64,000 nt of DNA, from the NCBI GenBank assembly GCA_018335575.1, contig JAGXRT010000093.1, positions 26,404 through 90,403 on the forward strand, read 5' to 3'. The position numbers were made by a program, and so were the translations under genes. Positions 29,794 through 38,337 of this stretch are shown piece by piece (the stretch's first letter is position 1; each line of letters begins with the position of its first letter). This DNA comes from Bacteroidota bacterium. GTDB lineage: Bacteria; Bacteroidota; Bacteroidia; Flavobacteriales; Flavobacteriaceae. The notes below the pieces were generated by a model. The model made no database searches, was not told the origin of the DNA, and was given only the letters and a program-made list of their open reading frames with translations.

Positions 29794-30243
29794 ATGAGTT
29801 TACAAGTTAAAGTTATGGAAGCAATGAAAGCGGCCATGAAATCCAAAGATAAAGTTGCATTAGAGTCATTAAGAGCCATAAAATCGGGTATTTTATTAGC
29901 TCAAACAGAATCTGGAGCAACAGAAGAATTAACTGAAGAAACAGAAATTAAGTTACTTCAAAAGCTTGTAAAACAGCGTAAAGAAAGTGCCGATGTGTAC
30001 TTAAAACAAGGAAGAAATGATTTAGCTGAACCAGAATTAGCTCAAGCTAAAGTTATTGAGCAATTCTTGCCTGCACAGTTAAGTTTAGAAGAATTAAAAG
30101 TAATAATAGCAGAGATAGTGAAAGCTACCGGAGCTTCATCTATGCAAGATATGGGGAAAGTAATGGGTATGGCGTCACAGCAATTAGCTGGTAAAGCAGA
30201 CGGCAAATCTATTTCTACAGTAGTTAAAGAGTTGTTAAGCTAA
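29794..30243 (+). CDS. GatB/YqeY domain-containing protein
   Basis: From the ATG at 29794 the protein has 149 residues, the usual YqeY length; an in-frame TTG at 29776 lies inside the region right after the ftsZ terminator and is unlikely. The pattern is KAAMKSKDK, ALESLRAIKSGIL, LLQKLVKQRKES and QFLPAQLSLEEL, then GKVMGMASQQLAGKADGKSIS. This is the YqeY/GatB tail-like helical fold linked to tRNA-dependent amidotransferases; its exact job in stand-alone form is not settled. tRNA-Arg follows 6 bases after the stop. Confidence 0.9.
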   Translation: MSLQVKVMEAMKAAMKSKDKVALESLRAIKSGILLAQTESGATEELTEETEIKLLQKLVKQRKESADVYLKQGRNDLAEPELAQAKVIEQFLPAQLSLEELKVIIAEIVKATGASSMQDMGKVMGMASQQLAGKADGKSISTVVKELLS

Positions 30244-30249
30244 TTAAAA

Positions 30250-30323
30250 GGCCGCGTAGTTCAACTGGATAGAATATCAGATTTCGGCTCTGAGGGTTGA
30301 GGGTTCGAATCCTTCCGTGGTCA
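30250..30323 (+). tRNA. tRNA-Arg (anticodon TCG)
   Basis: A 74-base cloverleaf. The acceptor arms ggccgcg and cgtggtc pair with G-U pairs allowed. The anticodon stem tcaga/tctga encloses loop tttcggc with anticodon TCG (reads CGA). The T arm is gaggg-ttcgaat-ccttc and the discriminator base is A. CCA is not encoded. It lies 6 bases after the yqeY-like gene and is followed by a terminator. Confidence 0.93.
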
Positions 30324-30327
30324 CATT

Positions 30328-30357
30328 AAAAGCGATGAATTAATCATCGCTTTTTTA
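30328..30357 (+). terminator. Rho-independent terminator after tRNA-Arg
   Basis: The 11-base stem aaaagcgatga (30328-30338) pairs with tcatcgctttt (30344-30354), with a 5-base loop and a T run, directly after the tRNA. Confidence 0.85.
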
Positions 30358-30456
30358 GTAGAATGAGTTTAAATTTTGGTATTCTGTGATAATTGTCATA
30401 GGAAAAGTTGGAATTATTCGCTAACTTTAAGAAGTTAATATTTTTAAATTTAGCGT

Positions 30457-30882
30457 ATGGAAACTACAATACAAGTTAAGGATATAATGACAAAAGATGT
30501 TATTACGTTAAAAGAAACTGATAGTTTGGAATTAGCAGAGAAATTATTTGCAAAACATCAAATTCGTCATTTACCGGTTGTTAAAAACGGTGAGTTAATA
30601 GGTATGGTAAGTAAAACTGATTTAATGCGCATCAGTTTTTTAGATTCTTTAAGTGATACAGAGTCTACCATTGATGAAGCTATTTACCAAATGTTTTCAG
30701 TAGAACAGCTAATGATAAAGAATATCCAAACGGTAAGTTTATTTGCTTCTTTAAAAGAAGTTACAGAATTGTTTATTTTAAAAGAATTTCATGCATTACC
30801 GGTAGTTGTTGACAAGAAATTGGTTGGAATATTAACTACAACCGACTTGTTAAAATATTTTATAACACAATGTGAATGTTAA
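30457..30882 (+). CDS. CBS-domain pair protein
   Basis: The 141-residue protein consists of two CBS domains: VKDIMTKDVITLKE to about residue 60, and SVEQLMIKNIQTVSLF to the end with LVGILTTTDLLKYF. CBS pairs bind adenosine nucleotides and sense energy state, usually as modules of larger proteins; here the protein is only the pair. The partner is unknown. Its stop overlaps the convergent rpe gene by 4 bases. Confidence 0.9.
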   Translation: METTIQVKDIMTKDVITLKETDSLELAEKLFAKHQIRHLPVVKNGELIGMVSKTDLMRISFLDSLSDTESTIDEAIYQMFSVEQLMIKNIQTVSLFASLKEVTELFILKEFHALPVVVDKKLVGILTTTDLLKYFITQCEC

Positions 30883-31541
30883 ATTTCTAAAGCTTTAGAT
30901 TTTAATAACGATATTACTGCTGATGGATTTTCATTGCTAAATACAAAATTTCCTGCCACAAAAGCGTCAACCCCTGCGCGAGATAATTGGTTGATATTTT
31001 TATCAAAAACACCTCCGTCTACTTCAATTAGTGCCTTTGAATTAGATTCTGATATCATTTTTTTAAGCTGTGTTATTTTGGTATAAGTTGTTTCGATAAA
31101 CGATTGTCCCCCAAAACCTGGGTTTACACTCATGATTAGCACCAAATCCAAGTCTGCAATTATATGTTCTAAAACAGAAACCGGTGTATGCGGATTTAAC
31201 GAAACACCCGCTTTCATGCCTTCTGCTTTTATTGCCTGGATTGTTCTGTGTAAGTGAGTACAGGCTTCATAATGCACTGTTAAAATATCCGCACCAACTT
31301 TTTTAAAATCTGAAATATATCTATCAGGCTCTACAATCATTAAATGAACATCTAACGTTTTTTTTGCATGTTTTTTAATAGCTTTAATTACCGGCATACC
31401 AAAAGATATGTTTGGAACAAAAACTCCATCCATAACATCAATATGAAACCAATCGGCTTCGCTGTTGTTTATCATTTCAATATCTTTTTGAAGATTGGCA
31501 AAATCTGCCGATAATAAAGAGGGTGCAATTATTTTAAACAT
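30879..31541 (-). CDS. rpe: Ribulose-phosphate 3-epimerase
   Basis: The 220-residue TIM-barrel enzyme has APSLLSADFANL (6-17), WFHIDVMDGVFVPNISFG, LDVHLMI, MSVNPGFGGQSFI and EVDGG. All metal- and phosphate-binding blocks of Rpe are present. It interconverts ribulose 5-phosphate and xylulose 5-phosphate in the pentose phosphate pathway. It lies downstream of rpoD on the same strand with a hairpin between them. Confidence 0.96.
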   Translation of the reverse strand: MFKIIAPSLLSADFANLQKDIEMINNSEADWFHIDVMDGVFVPNISFGMPVIKAIKKHAKKTLDVHLMIVEPDRYISDFKKVGADILTVHYEACTHLHRTIQAIKAEGMKAGVSLNPHTPVSVLEHIIADLDLVLIMSVNPGFGGQSFIETTYTKITQLKKMISESNSKALIEVDGGVFDKNINQLSRAGVDAFVAGNFVFSNENPSAVISLLKSKALEI

Positions 31542-31574
31542 AATGATTTTTTTACAAAAATAATATAAAAAAGA

Positions 31575-31597
31575 AAACCCTCCAGTTTGGAGAGTTT
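31575..31597 (-). terminator. Terminator between rpoD and rpe
   Basis: The inverted repeat aaaccctcca (31575-31584) and tggagagttt (31588-31597), one wobble pair, is followed on the minus strand by a T-rich run. It should end the rpoD transcript. Confidence 0.7.
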
Positions 31598-31605
31598 ATT
31601 CTTTT

Positions 31606-32469
31606 TTATCCTAAATACGTTAATAATATTTTGCTTCTAGATGTGTGTTTTAACCTGCGGATGGCTTTTTCTTTTATTTGTCTAACACGCTCTCTGGTTA
31701 AAGCAAACGTTTCTCCAATTTCTTCCAAGGTCATTGGATGCTGATCGCCCAAACCAAAATACAATCTGATTACGTCTGATTCTCTTGGTGTTAATGTCTC
31801 TAGGGCACGTTCAATTTCAATTCGCAATGATTCGTGTAATAATGATTTATCCGGATTTGGAGATTCTCCAGAGCGCAATACATCGTATAAATTTGAATCT
31901 TCACCTTCAACCAATGGCGCGTCCATAGATACGTGACGACCCGAATTTTTCATAGATTCTTTTACATCACTTACGGTCATATCAAGTTTTTTGGCAATTT
32001 CTTCTGCTGATGGTGGTCTTTCTTGTTCTTGTTCAAGAAAAGCGTACATTTTATTGATTTTGTTGATAGAACCAATTTTATTAAGAGGCAAACGAACTAT
32101 ACGCGATTGCTCTGCCAAGGCTTGTAAAATTGATTGTCTGATCCACCAAACGGCATAGGATATAAATTTAAATCCACGTGTTTCATCAAAACGTTTCGCT
32201 GCTTTTATTAAACCTAAATTTCCTTCGTTAATTAAATCGGGTAGGGTGAGTCCTTGATTTTGATATTGTTTAGCAACAGAAACAACAAATCGTAAATTGG
32301 CTTTGGTTAAGCGCTCTAGAGCTCTGTGATCGCCGGCTTTAATTCTTTGTGCTAATTCTACCTCCATTTCGGCGGTAATTAATTCAACTTTACCAATTTC
32401 CTGCAAGTATTTATCTAACGACGCGGTTTCTCTATTGGTAACTTGTTTCGTAATTTTTAACTGTCTCAT
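31606..32469 (-). CDS. rpoD: Housekeeping sigma factor RpoD/SigA (short bacteroidete form)
   Basis: The 287-residue sigma factor starts almost directly with region 1.2 ([16 protein letters not shown]). It has region 2 ([20 protein letters not shown], then [15 protein letters not shown]), region 3 ([12 protein letters not shown]) and region 4.2 ([20 protein letters not shown]). Region 1.1 and the large non-conserved insert of proteobacterial sigma70 are absent. This small form is the primary sigma factor of Bacteroidota and recognises TTG/TAnnTTTG promoters, several of which are found in this window. Single-gene unit. Confidence 0.95.
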   Translation of the reverse strand: MRQLKITKQVTNRETASLDKYLQEIGKVELITAEMEVELAQRIKAGDHRALERLTKANLRFVVSVAKQYQNQGLTLPDLINEGNLGLIKAAKRFDETRGFKFISYAVWWIRQSILQALAEQSRIVRLPLNKIGSINKINKMYAFLEQEQERPPSAEEIAKKLDMTVSDVKESMKNSGRHVSMDAPLVEGEDSNLYDVLRSGESPNPDKSLLHESLRIEIERALETLTPRESDVIRLYFGLGDQHPMTLEEIGETFALTRERVRQIKEKAIRRLKHTSRSKILLTYLG

Positions 32470-32592
32470 TTATGTTTTAAGGTTTCAAAAATTAAGGTGT
32501 CTGTTGCATTATACGTTAACTAACATTATTTTGTTACAATTATTGTGTAATTTTTCTGTATTTTATTTTAACAATGATTTAATAAAATATAA

Positions 32593-32627
32593 AAAACCCG
32601 AGTACATGGAATTGTACAGGGGTTTTA
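32593..32627 (-). terminator. Terminator after pnp
   Basis: On the minus strand a stem built from aaaacccc-tgtac and gtaca-cgggtttt (with a small bulge) encloses a 7-8 base loop and ends in a T-rich run. It lies 17 bases beyond the pnp stop. Confidence 0.75.
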
Positions 32628-32643
32628 AATAGTTTATTTACTT

Positions 32644-34788
32644 TTATTTCTTATCCTTATCTTCTCTTGGAGGTCTTGGTAATAATGCTTTTCTTGATAC
32701 TTTATCCTTTTTGTTTTTAGGGTCGATACCAAAATATTTTACCATAAACACATCTCCTATTTTAACTACATCAGCAACATTTTCTGTGCGTTCCCAGGCT
32801 AATTCTGATATGTGTAGTAAAACTTCATTACCAGGTGCAGCAGTGTATTCTACAACAGCACCAAAATCGAGTAGTTTTATCACTTTAACTTCATAGCTTT
32901 CTCCTACTTGAGGTTTAAAGATAATTGAATCTATTTTAGCGAGAACTTTTGCAATTCCATCAGGGTCAGTTCCAAGTATTTCTACTTCCCCTTTTTCGTC
33001 AACCTCATTAATTACAATAGTTGTTCCAGTAGCTTTTTGTAATTCTTGAATTACTTTACCTCCTGGACCAATTAAAGCGCCAATAAAGTTTCCAGGGATA
33101 GTGACTTTAATAATTTTTGGAGCAAATTTCTTAACGTCTGCTCTTGGTTTATCAAGAGTTTCAATTAATTTTTGTAAAATATGCAAACGACCTTCACGAG
33201 CTTGTTCTAATGCTTTCTCCATGATATCGTAAGCCAATCCTTCAATTTTAATATCCATTTGGCAAGCAGTAATACCATCGGCAGTACCTGTAACTTTAAA
33301 GTCCATATCGCCTAAATGATCTTCATCTCCTAATATATCAGATAAAACTGCCCATCTTCCAGTTTTTTCATCAGAAATTAATCCCATGGCAATACCTGAA
33401 ACAGGTTTTATCATTTGTACACCGGCATCCATTAATGATAATGTTCCGGCACATACAGTTGCCATAGATGATGAACCATTTGATTCAAGTACTTCTGAAA
33501 CTATACGAACTGTATAAGGACAATCAGCAGGAATCATATTTTTTAAAGCACGTTGTGCAAGATTTCCATGCCCAACTTCTCTTCTTGAAGTACCTCTTAA
33601 AGGTTTCGCTTCACCCGTTGAAAAAGGTGGAAAGTTATAATGTAAATAAAATTTTTCTTCGCCTTGTTCTGATGGAGAGTCGATTTGATTGGCTTCTCTT
33701 GAGGTTCCTAGTGTTGCTGTAGCTAATGCTTGCGTTTCTCCTCTTGTAAAGATGGCAGAACCGTGCACTCTTGGTAAATAATCTACTTCACACCAAATAG
33801 GTCTAATTTCATTGGTTTTTCTGCCGTCTAGTCTTATTCCTAAATCAAGAATTACATTTCTAACAGCTTCTTTTTGAATTTTATAGAAATACTTACTTAC
33901 TAAATCACCATTTTCGAGTAATTCTTCTTCTGTAAATTGTAATTTTAAGGTTTCTTTTATTTCATCAAACTTCTCAGTTCTTTCATGTTTAGCAGTACCT
34001 TCTTTGGCAATTGCATAGCATTTGTCATAAGTAAATGCTTTTACTTTTTCAAAAATAGCCTCATCATTTTTTTCCTCTTCGTAAGTTCTAACTTCTTTTT
34101 TGCCAAAAGCAATTTGTAACTTTTCTTGAGCAGTAATTTGATTTTTAATAGCTTCATGTGCAAACTTAATGGCTTCTACCATTTCCTTTTCAGAAATTTC
34201 TTTCATCTCACCTTCAACCATAGCGATAGAATCTCTTGAAGCACCAATCATCATGTCAATGTCTGATAATTCTAATTGTGCTTTACTTGGGTTGATGATA
34301 AATTGACCATCAACACGCGCAACACGCACTTCTGAAATCAATGTTGAGAAGGGAATGTCTGAAACTGCTAATGCTGCCGATGCGGCTAATCCTGCTAATG
34401 AATCAGGCATAACTGTTTCATCATGCGACATTAACTGAATCATTACTTGAGTTTCTGCATGATAATCATCTGGGAAAAGTGGGCGTAATACACGATCTAC
34501 CAATCGCATGGTTAAAATTTCGCTGTCGCTAGGACGCGCTTCTCTTTTAAAAAATCCGCCTGGAAAACGACCTGCAGCTGCAAACTTTTCACGATAATCA
34601 ACAGTAAGTGGTAGAAAATCAACACCTGGGCTTGCTTTTTTTGCAGAAACTACAGTTGCTAACAACATAGTGTCTCCCATTCTAACAACAACAGAACCAT
34701 CTGCTTGTTTGGCTAATTTTCCAGTTTCTATAGAAATGGATCTTCCATCTCCTAGATCAATAAATTCTTGGAATACTTTAGGAATCAT
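32644..34788 (-). CDS. pnp: Polynucleotide phosphorylase
   Basis: The 714-residue enzyme has two RNase PH-like domains: about 15-230, with [20 protein letters not shown], and about 315-545, with [16 protein letters not shown]. An alpha-helical linker lies between them, then a KH domain ([20 protein letters not shown]) and an S1 domain ([20 protein letters not shown]). It degrades RNA 3'-to-5' with phosphate and can add tails. The C-terminus ends in a charged Lys/Asp/Arg tail. It follows rpsO on the same strand, the order common in bacteria, with a terminator between. Confidence 0.97.
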   Translation of the reverse strand: MIPKVFQEFIDLGDGRSISIETGKLAKQADGSVVVRMGDTMLLATVVSAKKASPGVDFLPLTVDYREKFAAAGRFPGGFFKREARPSDSEILTMRLVDRVLRPLFPDDYHAETQVMIQLMSHDETVMPDSLAGLAASAALAVSDIPFSTLISEVRVARVDGQFIINPSKAQLELSDIDMMIGASRDSIAMVEGEMKEISEKEMVEAIKFAHEAIKNQITAQEKLQIAFGKKEVRTYEEEKNDEAIFEKVKAFTYDKCYAIAKEGTAKHERTEKFDEIKETLKLQFTEEELLENGDLVSKYFYKIQKEAVRNVILDLGIRLDGRKTNEIRPIWCEVDYLPRVHGSAIFTRGETQALATATLGTSREANQIDSPSEQGEEKFYLHYNFPPFSTGEAKPLRGTSRREVGHGNLAQRALKNMIPADCPYTVRIVSEVLESNGSSSMATVCAGTLSLMDAGVQMIKPVSGIAMGLISDEKTGRWAVLSDILGDEDHLGDMDFKVTGTADGITACQMDIKIEGLAYDIMEKALEQAREGRLHILQKLIETLDKPRADVKKFAPKIIKVTIPGNFIGALIGPGGKVIQELQKATGTTIVINEVDEKGEVEILGTDPDGIAKVLAKIDSIIFKPQVGESYEVKVIKLLDFGAVVEYTAAPGNEVLLHISELAWERTENVADVVKIGDVFMVKYFGIDPKNKKDKVSRKALLPRPPREDKDKK

Positions 34789-34883
34789 AATTAATTTTTA
34801 CTAATTAAACAATTGGTTTTTTGTAGTTGTGTGTTGTTACGGTTTCCAATGAAAAGTTTAATAGTACTTTTTTGTCAATAAAA

Positions 34884-34910
34884 AAAAGAGGCAAGTTTTT
34901 TGCCTCTTTT
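34884..34910 (-). terminator. Terminator between rpsO and pnp
   Basis: A perfect 11-base stem aaaagaggcaa/ttgcctctttt with a 5-base loop; read on the minus strand it is followed by a T run. It lies 12 bases beyond the rpsO stop, so pnp may need its own promoter or read-through. Confidence 0.85.
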
Positions 34911-34922
34911 ATGAGTTTCGAA

Positions 34923-35192
34923 TTATTTTCTTAATCCTAATTCGCTGATAATTGCACGATATCTGTTGATATCTGTTTTAATCAAATAATCAAGTAAACT
35001 TCTTCTTTTACCTACCATTTTAACAAGGGCTTTTTCGGTATTAAAGTCCTTTTTGTTTTTTTGTAAATGTTGTGTTAAATGGTTAATTCTAAAGGTAAAT
35101 AAAGCAATTTGACCTTCTGCTGACCCGGTATTGGTTTCAGACTTACCATGCGTTTTGAAAATTTCAGCTTTCTTTTCTTTTGTTAAATACAT
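34923..35192 (-). CDS. rpsO: 30S ribosomal protein S15
   Basis: The 89-residue protein matches S15: TGSAEGQIALFTFRINHLTQHL, a KKDF segment and KRRSLLDYLIKTDINRYRAII. It binds 16S rRNA helices 20-22 in the platform of the small subunit. A near-perfect promoter lies 55 bases upstream. Length is standard. Confidence 0.97.
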   Translation of the reverse strand: MYLTKEKKAEIFKTHGKSETNTGSAEGQIALFTFRINHLTQHLQKNKKDFNTEKALVKMVGKRRSLLDYLIKTDINRYRAIISELGLRK

Positions 35193-35246
35193 GCTAACAT
35201 TAAATTTTTAATTAATAATTTTTATGTATCGATTGTAATCGAGTTG

Positions 35247-35276
35247 CAAAGATATAATTATTATTTTGAATTACAA
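35247..35276 (-). promoter_or_regulatory. Promoter of rpsO (TTG-N19-TATCTTTG)
   Basis: On the minus strand TTG (35274-35276) and TATCTTTG (35247-35254) are separated by 19 bases, matching the Bacteroidota -33/-7 consensus. Transcription would begin around 35240, leaving a leader of about 48 bases before the rpsO ATG. Confidence 0.75.
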
Positions 35277-35381
35277 TTGATTGATTTAAAATACCTTTTT
35301 AAAAAATAGTTAACTTAAATTAAACCTTTTTTAAACGATTACGTCTAAACGGTATAATAACTTAAACAAAACTCCAAAATT

Positions 35382-36242
35382 ATGAAAACATCAAAATTAA
35401 ACATCGGAATTTTATCATTGTTTCTAGTAGTAGGACTTGTATTTACTAACTGCCAAGGAGACGATGAAGTTAATACGTTTGCCAATGACCCAATTTCTGT
35501 TGAAGATGCTCAGGTAGTAGCAGATGCAGATGATGTGTCTGAAGGTGTAAGTGATTTAGTAGAGCAATTATATATTGAGGATGGATTGATAGGTAGCCGT
35601 GTTGAATTTAGCAGTTTTATGCCAAATCATTGTGGAAAGAGATCGATAAAATGGAGCACCAATCAAACAATGAAAGTTGTTACTATTGATTTTGGCGATG
35701 GTTGTGAATTACCAAACGGAAACTTTGTTAAAGGAAAAATTATCATCGAATTTAATGCGAATAGAGAATTATTAATGCATAGTATAAAAGTTTCTTATGA
35801 TAATTTCTATTATAATCATAAGAAAATTGAAGGAACTACTACTATCGAAAGAAAATTAGCCAATGATAACGGTAATCCGCAATCTACTGTAACGGTAGCA
35901 ATTAAAATTACTTTCCCTGATGGGTTATATGTTGAGCGCTCATCTGTTAAGGTACGGGAAATGATTGAAGGTAAAGATACTATTGGTGTTTGGGGAGATA
36001 ATGTGTTCTTAATTACCGGTAATTGGACTACTGTGTTTAGAAATGGCAATGTACACAAAGGAGAAGTAATTATTCCGTTAAGAAGAGAAATGGCTTGTAG
36101 ATTTTTAGTGAGCGGATCTATCAAAATTCAAAAAGGAGATCGTATAGGAACTTTAGACTTCGGTAATGGAGACTGTGATAACAAAGCAACATTTACTAAT
36201 GAAAATGGTGAAGTAAAAGAAATATTATTAGGAAAGAGATAA
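35382..36242 (+). CDS. Uncharacterised lipoprotein
   Basis: The 286-residue protein has a lipoprotein signal with TNC at about residues 22-24 followed by Gln-Gly-Asp-Asp, then an acidic stretch (about 38-62). The rest is beta-strand-rich. Two related segments are visible: TIDFGDGCELPNGNFVKGKI near 102-121 and TLDFGNGDCDNKATFTNENG near 259-278. This suggests an internal duplication with paired Cys. I do not recognise a named domain. Stand-alone gene, probably membrane-attached and facing the periplasm or surface. It is flanked by a bidirectional terminator. Confidence 0.75.
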   Translation: MKTSKLNIGILSLFLVVGLVFTNCQGDDEVNTFANDPISVEDAQVVADADDVSEGVSDLVEQLYIEDGLIGSRVEFSSFMPNHCGKRSIKWSTNQTMKVVTIDFGDGCELPNGNFVKGKIIIEFNANRELLMHSIKVSYDNFYYNHKKIEGTTTIERKLANDNGNPQSTVTVAIKITFPDGLYVERSSVKVREMIEGKDTIGVWGDNVFLITGNWTTVFRNGNVHKGEVIIPLRREMACRFLVSGSIKIQKGDRIGTLDFGNGDCDNKATFTNENGEVKEILLGKR

Positions 36243-36263
36243 TTTTTTATAACCTCCCAAAAG

Positions 36264-36290
36264 AAAAGCGACCACTATGGTCGCTTTTTT
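36264..36290. terminator. Bidirectional terminator between the lipoprotein gene and accD
   Basis: The stem agcgacca/tggtcgct, extended by A-T pairs, has a 3-base loop (36264-36288) with A and T runs on the two sides, placed between convergent genes. Confidence 0.85.
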
Positions 36291-37150
36291 TATTTTCTAA
36301 TCGGATTGTTTTGAATCAAATCAATATACAAATTGACTTGTTTTTTGAGGTTTTTACGTTCAACAATTTTATCTAAAAATCCGTGCTCTAACACAAATTC
36401 AGATCGTTGAAAACCTTCGGGTAATTTTTTACCTGTGGTATCTTGTACAACACGAGGACCGGCAAACGCAACCAACGCGTCTGGCTCAGCAATATTGATA
36501 TCTCCTAACATAGAAAACGACGCTGTTGCCCCTCCGGTTGTTGGGTCTGTACACAATGAAATATAAGGTAAACGAGCATCTGCTAATTGTGTTAATTTTG
36601 CCGATGTTTTAACTAACTGCATTAATGATAATGAAGCCTCCATCATTCGGGCTCCACCAGATTTGGATATTATTAACAAGGGTAGTTTTTTCTTGATAGC
36701 GTATTCTATAGCACGGGCTATTTTTTCTCCTACAACACTACCCATTGAACCACCAATAAAGCTAAAATCCATGGCAGCTATAACTAAATCTTTACCATAT
36801 GATTTTCCAACAGCAACTCTAATAGCATCTTTTAAGTTGGTTTGTTTGTAAGCTTCATCTAATCGATCAACATATTTTTTACTATCGCTAAACACTAAGG
36901 TGTCTTTTGATGTAAGATTTGGAAACAACTCTTTAAACTTATTGTCATCAAAAAAGATTTCAAAATACTCCTTACTACCAATTCTTACATGGTATCCGTC
37001 TTCTGGGCTTACATAAAAATTCTCACGTAATTGTTCTGTATCTATAATTTTCCCTGAAGGCGATTTATACCATAATCCTTTAGGAACATCTTTTTTTTGT
37101 TCGGTAGGAGTGTTAATTCCTTTGTCTTTTCTTTTAAACCAAAGTGTCAT
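36290..37150 (-). CDS. accD: Acetyl-CoA carboxylase carboxyltransferase subunit beta, zinc ligands lost
   Basis: The 286-residue AccD has the crotonase-fold core with [18 protein letters not shown] and [39 protein letters not shown] and [10 protein letters not shown]. It pairs with AccA to make malonyl-CoA. The N-terminal segment that in Escherichia coli holds four zinc-binding cysteines keeps its frame ([10 protein letters not shown], then [13 protein letters not shown]). The Cys positions are replaced by Ser30, Ser48 and Asp51, with one position deleted. The rest of the enzyme looks intact, so I read it as functional. I believe related flavobacteria share this change. Confidence 0.93.
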   Translation of the reverse strand: MTLWFKRKDKGINTPTEQKKDVPKGLWYKSPSGKIIDTEQLRENFYVSPEDGYHVRIGSKEYFEIFFDDNKFKELFPNLTSKDTLVFSDSKKYVDRLDEAYKQTNLKDAIRVAVGKSYGKDLVIAAMDFSFIGGSMGSVVGEKIARAIEYAIKKKLPLLIISKSGGARMMEASLSLMQLVKTSAKLTQLADARLPYISLCTDPTTGGATASFSMLGDINIAEPDALVAFAGPRVVQDTTGKKLPEGFQRSEFVLEHGFLDKIVERKNLKKQVNLYIDLIQNNPIRK

Positions 37151-37213
37151 AAGTTTTACTTTTTGTTAAACGGGGGCAATTTAGTGAAAAATATGAAAGC
37201 TTATACAAATCAC

Positions 37214-38281
37214 TTATAATGTGTTTACATTGTTTAAATCTTCAAACGATATTTTTAATCGTTTTTTAAACGTTTGTTCACCTTCACGCAGCCAAACTCT
37301 TGGGTCATAATATTTTTTATTAGGAACATCATCACCTTCAGGATTTCCAATTTGTCCTTCTAAATAAGCTGATTTAGATTTGTAATAATCACGTATTCCT
37401 TCCATAAAGGCGTATTGCAAATCGGTATCTATGTTCATTTTAATTACACCATATCCGATAGCTTCACGAATTTCTTCGAGTGATGAACCTGAACCTCCAT
37501 GAAAAACAAAATCAACAGGATTGTTTTGTGTTTTGTATTTTTGTTCGATATATTTTTGTGATTTATCTAAAATTTTTGGTTCTAATTTTACATTTCCTGG
37601 TTTATAAACTCCATGAACGTTTCCGAAAGAAGCCGCAACGGTAAACCTATTACTTACTTTAGATAATTCTTCAAAAGCATAGGCTACTTCTTCGGGTTGT
37701 GTGTATAGTTTTGAGTTATCTACATCGGTATTGTCGACACCATCTTCTTCACCTCCTGTAATTCCTAACTCAATTTCTAGAGTCATTCCTATTTTTGACA
37801 TTCTATCTAAATAGGTTTTGCAAATTTCGATGTTTTCTTGAAGTGATTCTTCAGATAAGTCAATCATATGTGAACTGAATAATGGCTTTCCATATTCTTT
37901 AAAATACTTTTCACCGGCATCTAATAAGCCATCAATCCAAGGGAGTAATTTTTTTGCACAATGGTCTGTGTGTAAAATTACGGGCACACCATAGGCTTCT
38001 GCCATTAAATGAATGTGTTTAGCTCCGGCTATAGCTCCTGCAATTGCAGCTTTTTGATTTTCATTAGAAAGTCCTTTCCCTGCATTAAAATGTGCTCCTC
38101 CATTAGAAAATTGAATGATAGCAGGCGCATTTAACTCTTTTGAAGTTTCTAAAACAGTATTTATAGTATTAGATCCTGTTACATTTACTGCTGGTAAAGC
38201 AAATTTTTTCTCCTTAGCTAATTGAAACATGTGCTGAACATCATCTCCAAATAAAACTCCTGGCTTAAATGTATATTTCAT
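37214..38281 (-). CDS. fbaA: Class II fructose-bisphosphate aldolase
   Basis: The 355-residue enzyme matches the long class II FbaA type (about 358 residues in Escherichia coli). VILHTDHCAKKLLPWID holds the zinc-binding His and catalytic Asp, LEIELGITGGEEDGVDN is the second metal-linked block, and FHGGSGSS and KMNIDTDLQYA bind phosphate. It cleaves fructose 1,6-bisphosphate in glycolysis and runs backwards in gluconeogenesis. It lies 63 bases upstream of accD on the same strand. A TAATTTTG element upstream may be its -7 box. Confidence 0.97.
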   Translation of the reverse strand: MKYTFKPGVLFGDDVQHMFQLAKEKKFALPAVNVTGSNTINTVLETSKELNAPAIIQFSNGGAHFNAGKGLSNENQKAAIAGAIAGAKHIHLMAEAYGVPVILHTDHCAKKLLPWIDGLLDAGEKYFKEYGKPLFSSHMIDLSEESLQENIEICKTYLDRMSKIGMTLEIELGITGGEEDGVDNTDVDNSKLYTQPEEVAYAFEELSKVSNRFTVAASFGNVHGVYKPGNVKLEPKILDKSQKYIEQKYKTQNNPVDFVFHGGSGSSLEEIREAIGYGVIKMNIDTDLQYAFMEGIRDYYKSKSAYLEGQIGNPEGDDVPNKKYYDPRVWLREGEQTFKKRLKISFEDLNNVNTL

Positions 38282-38337
38282 ATTTTTTGTATTTTTATAT
38301 TTAACAAAATTAAGAAAAAGATAATTTTTAATAGTAT

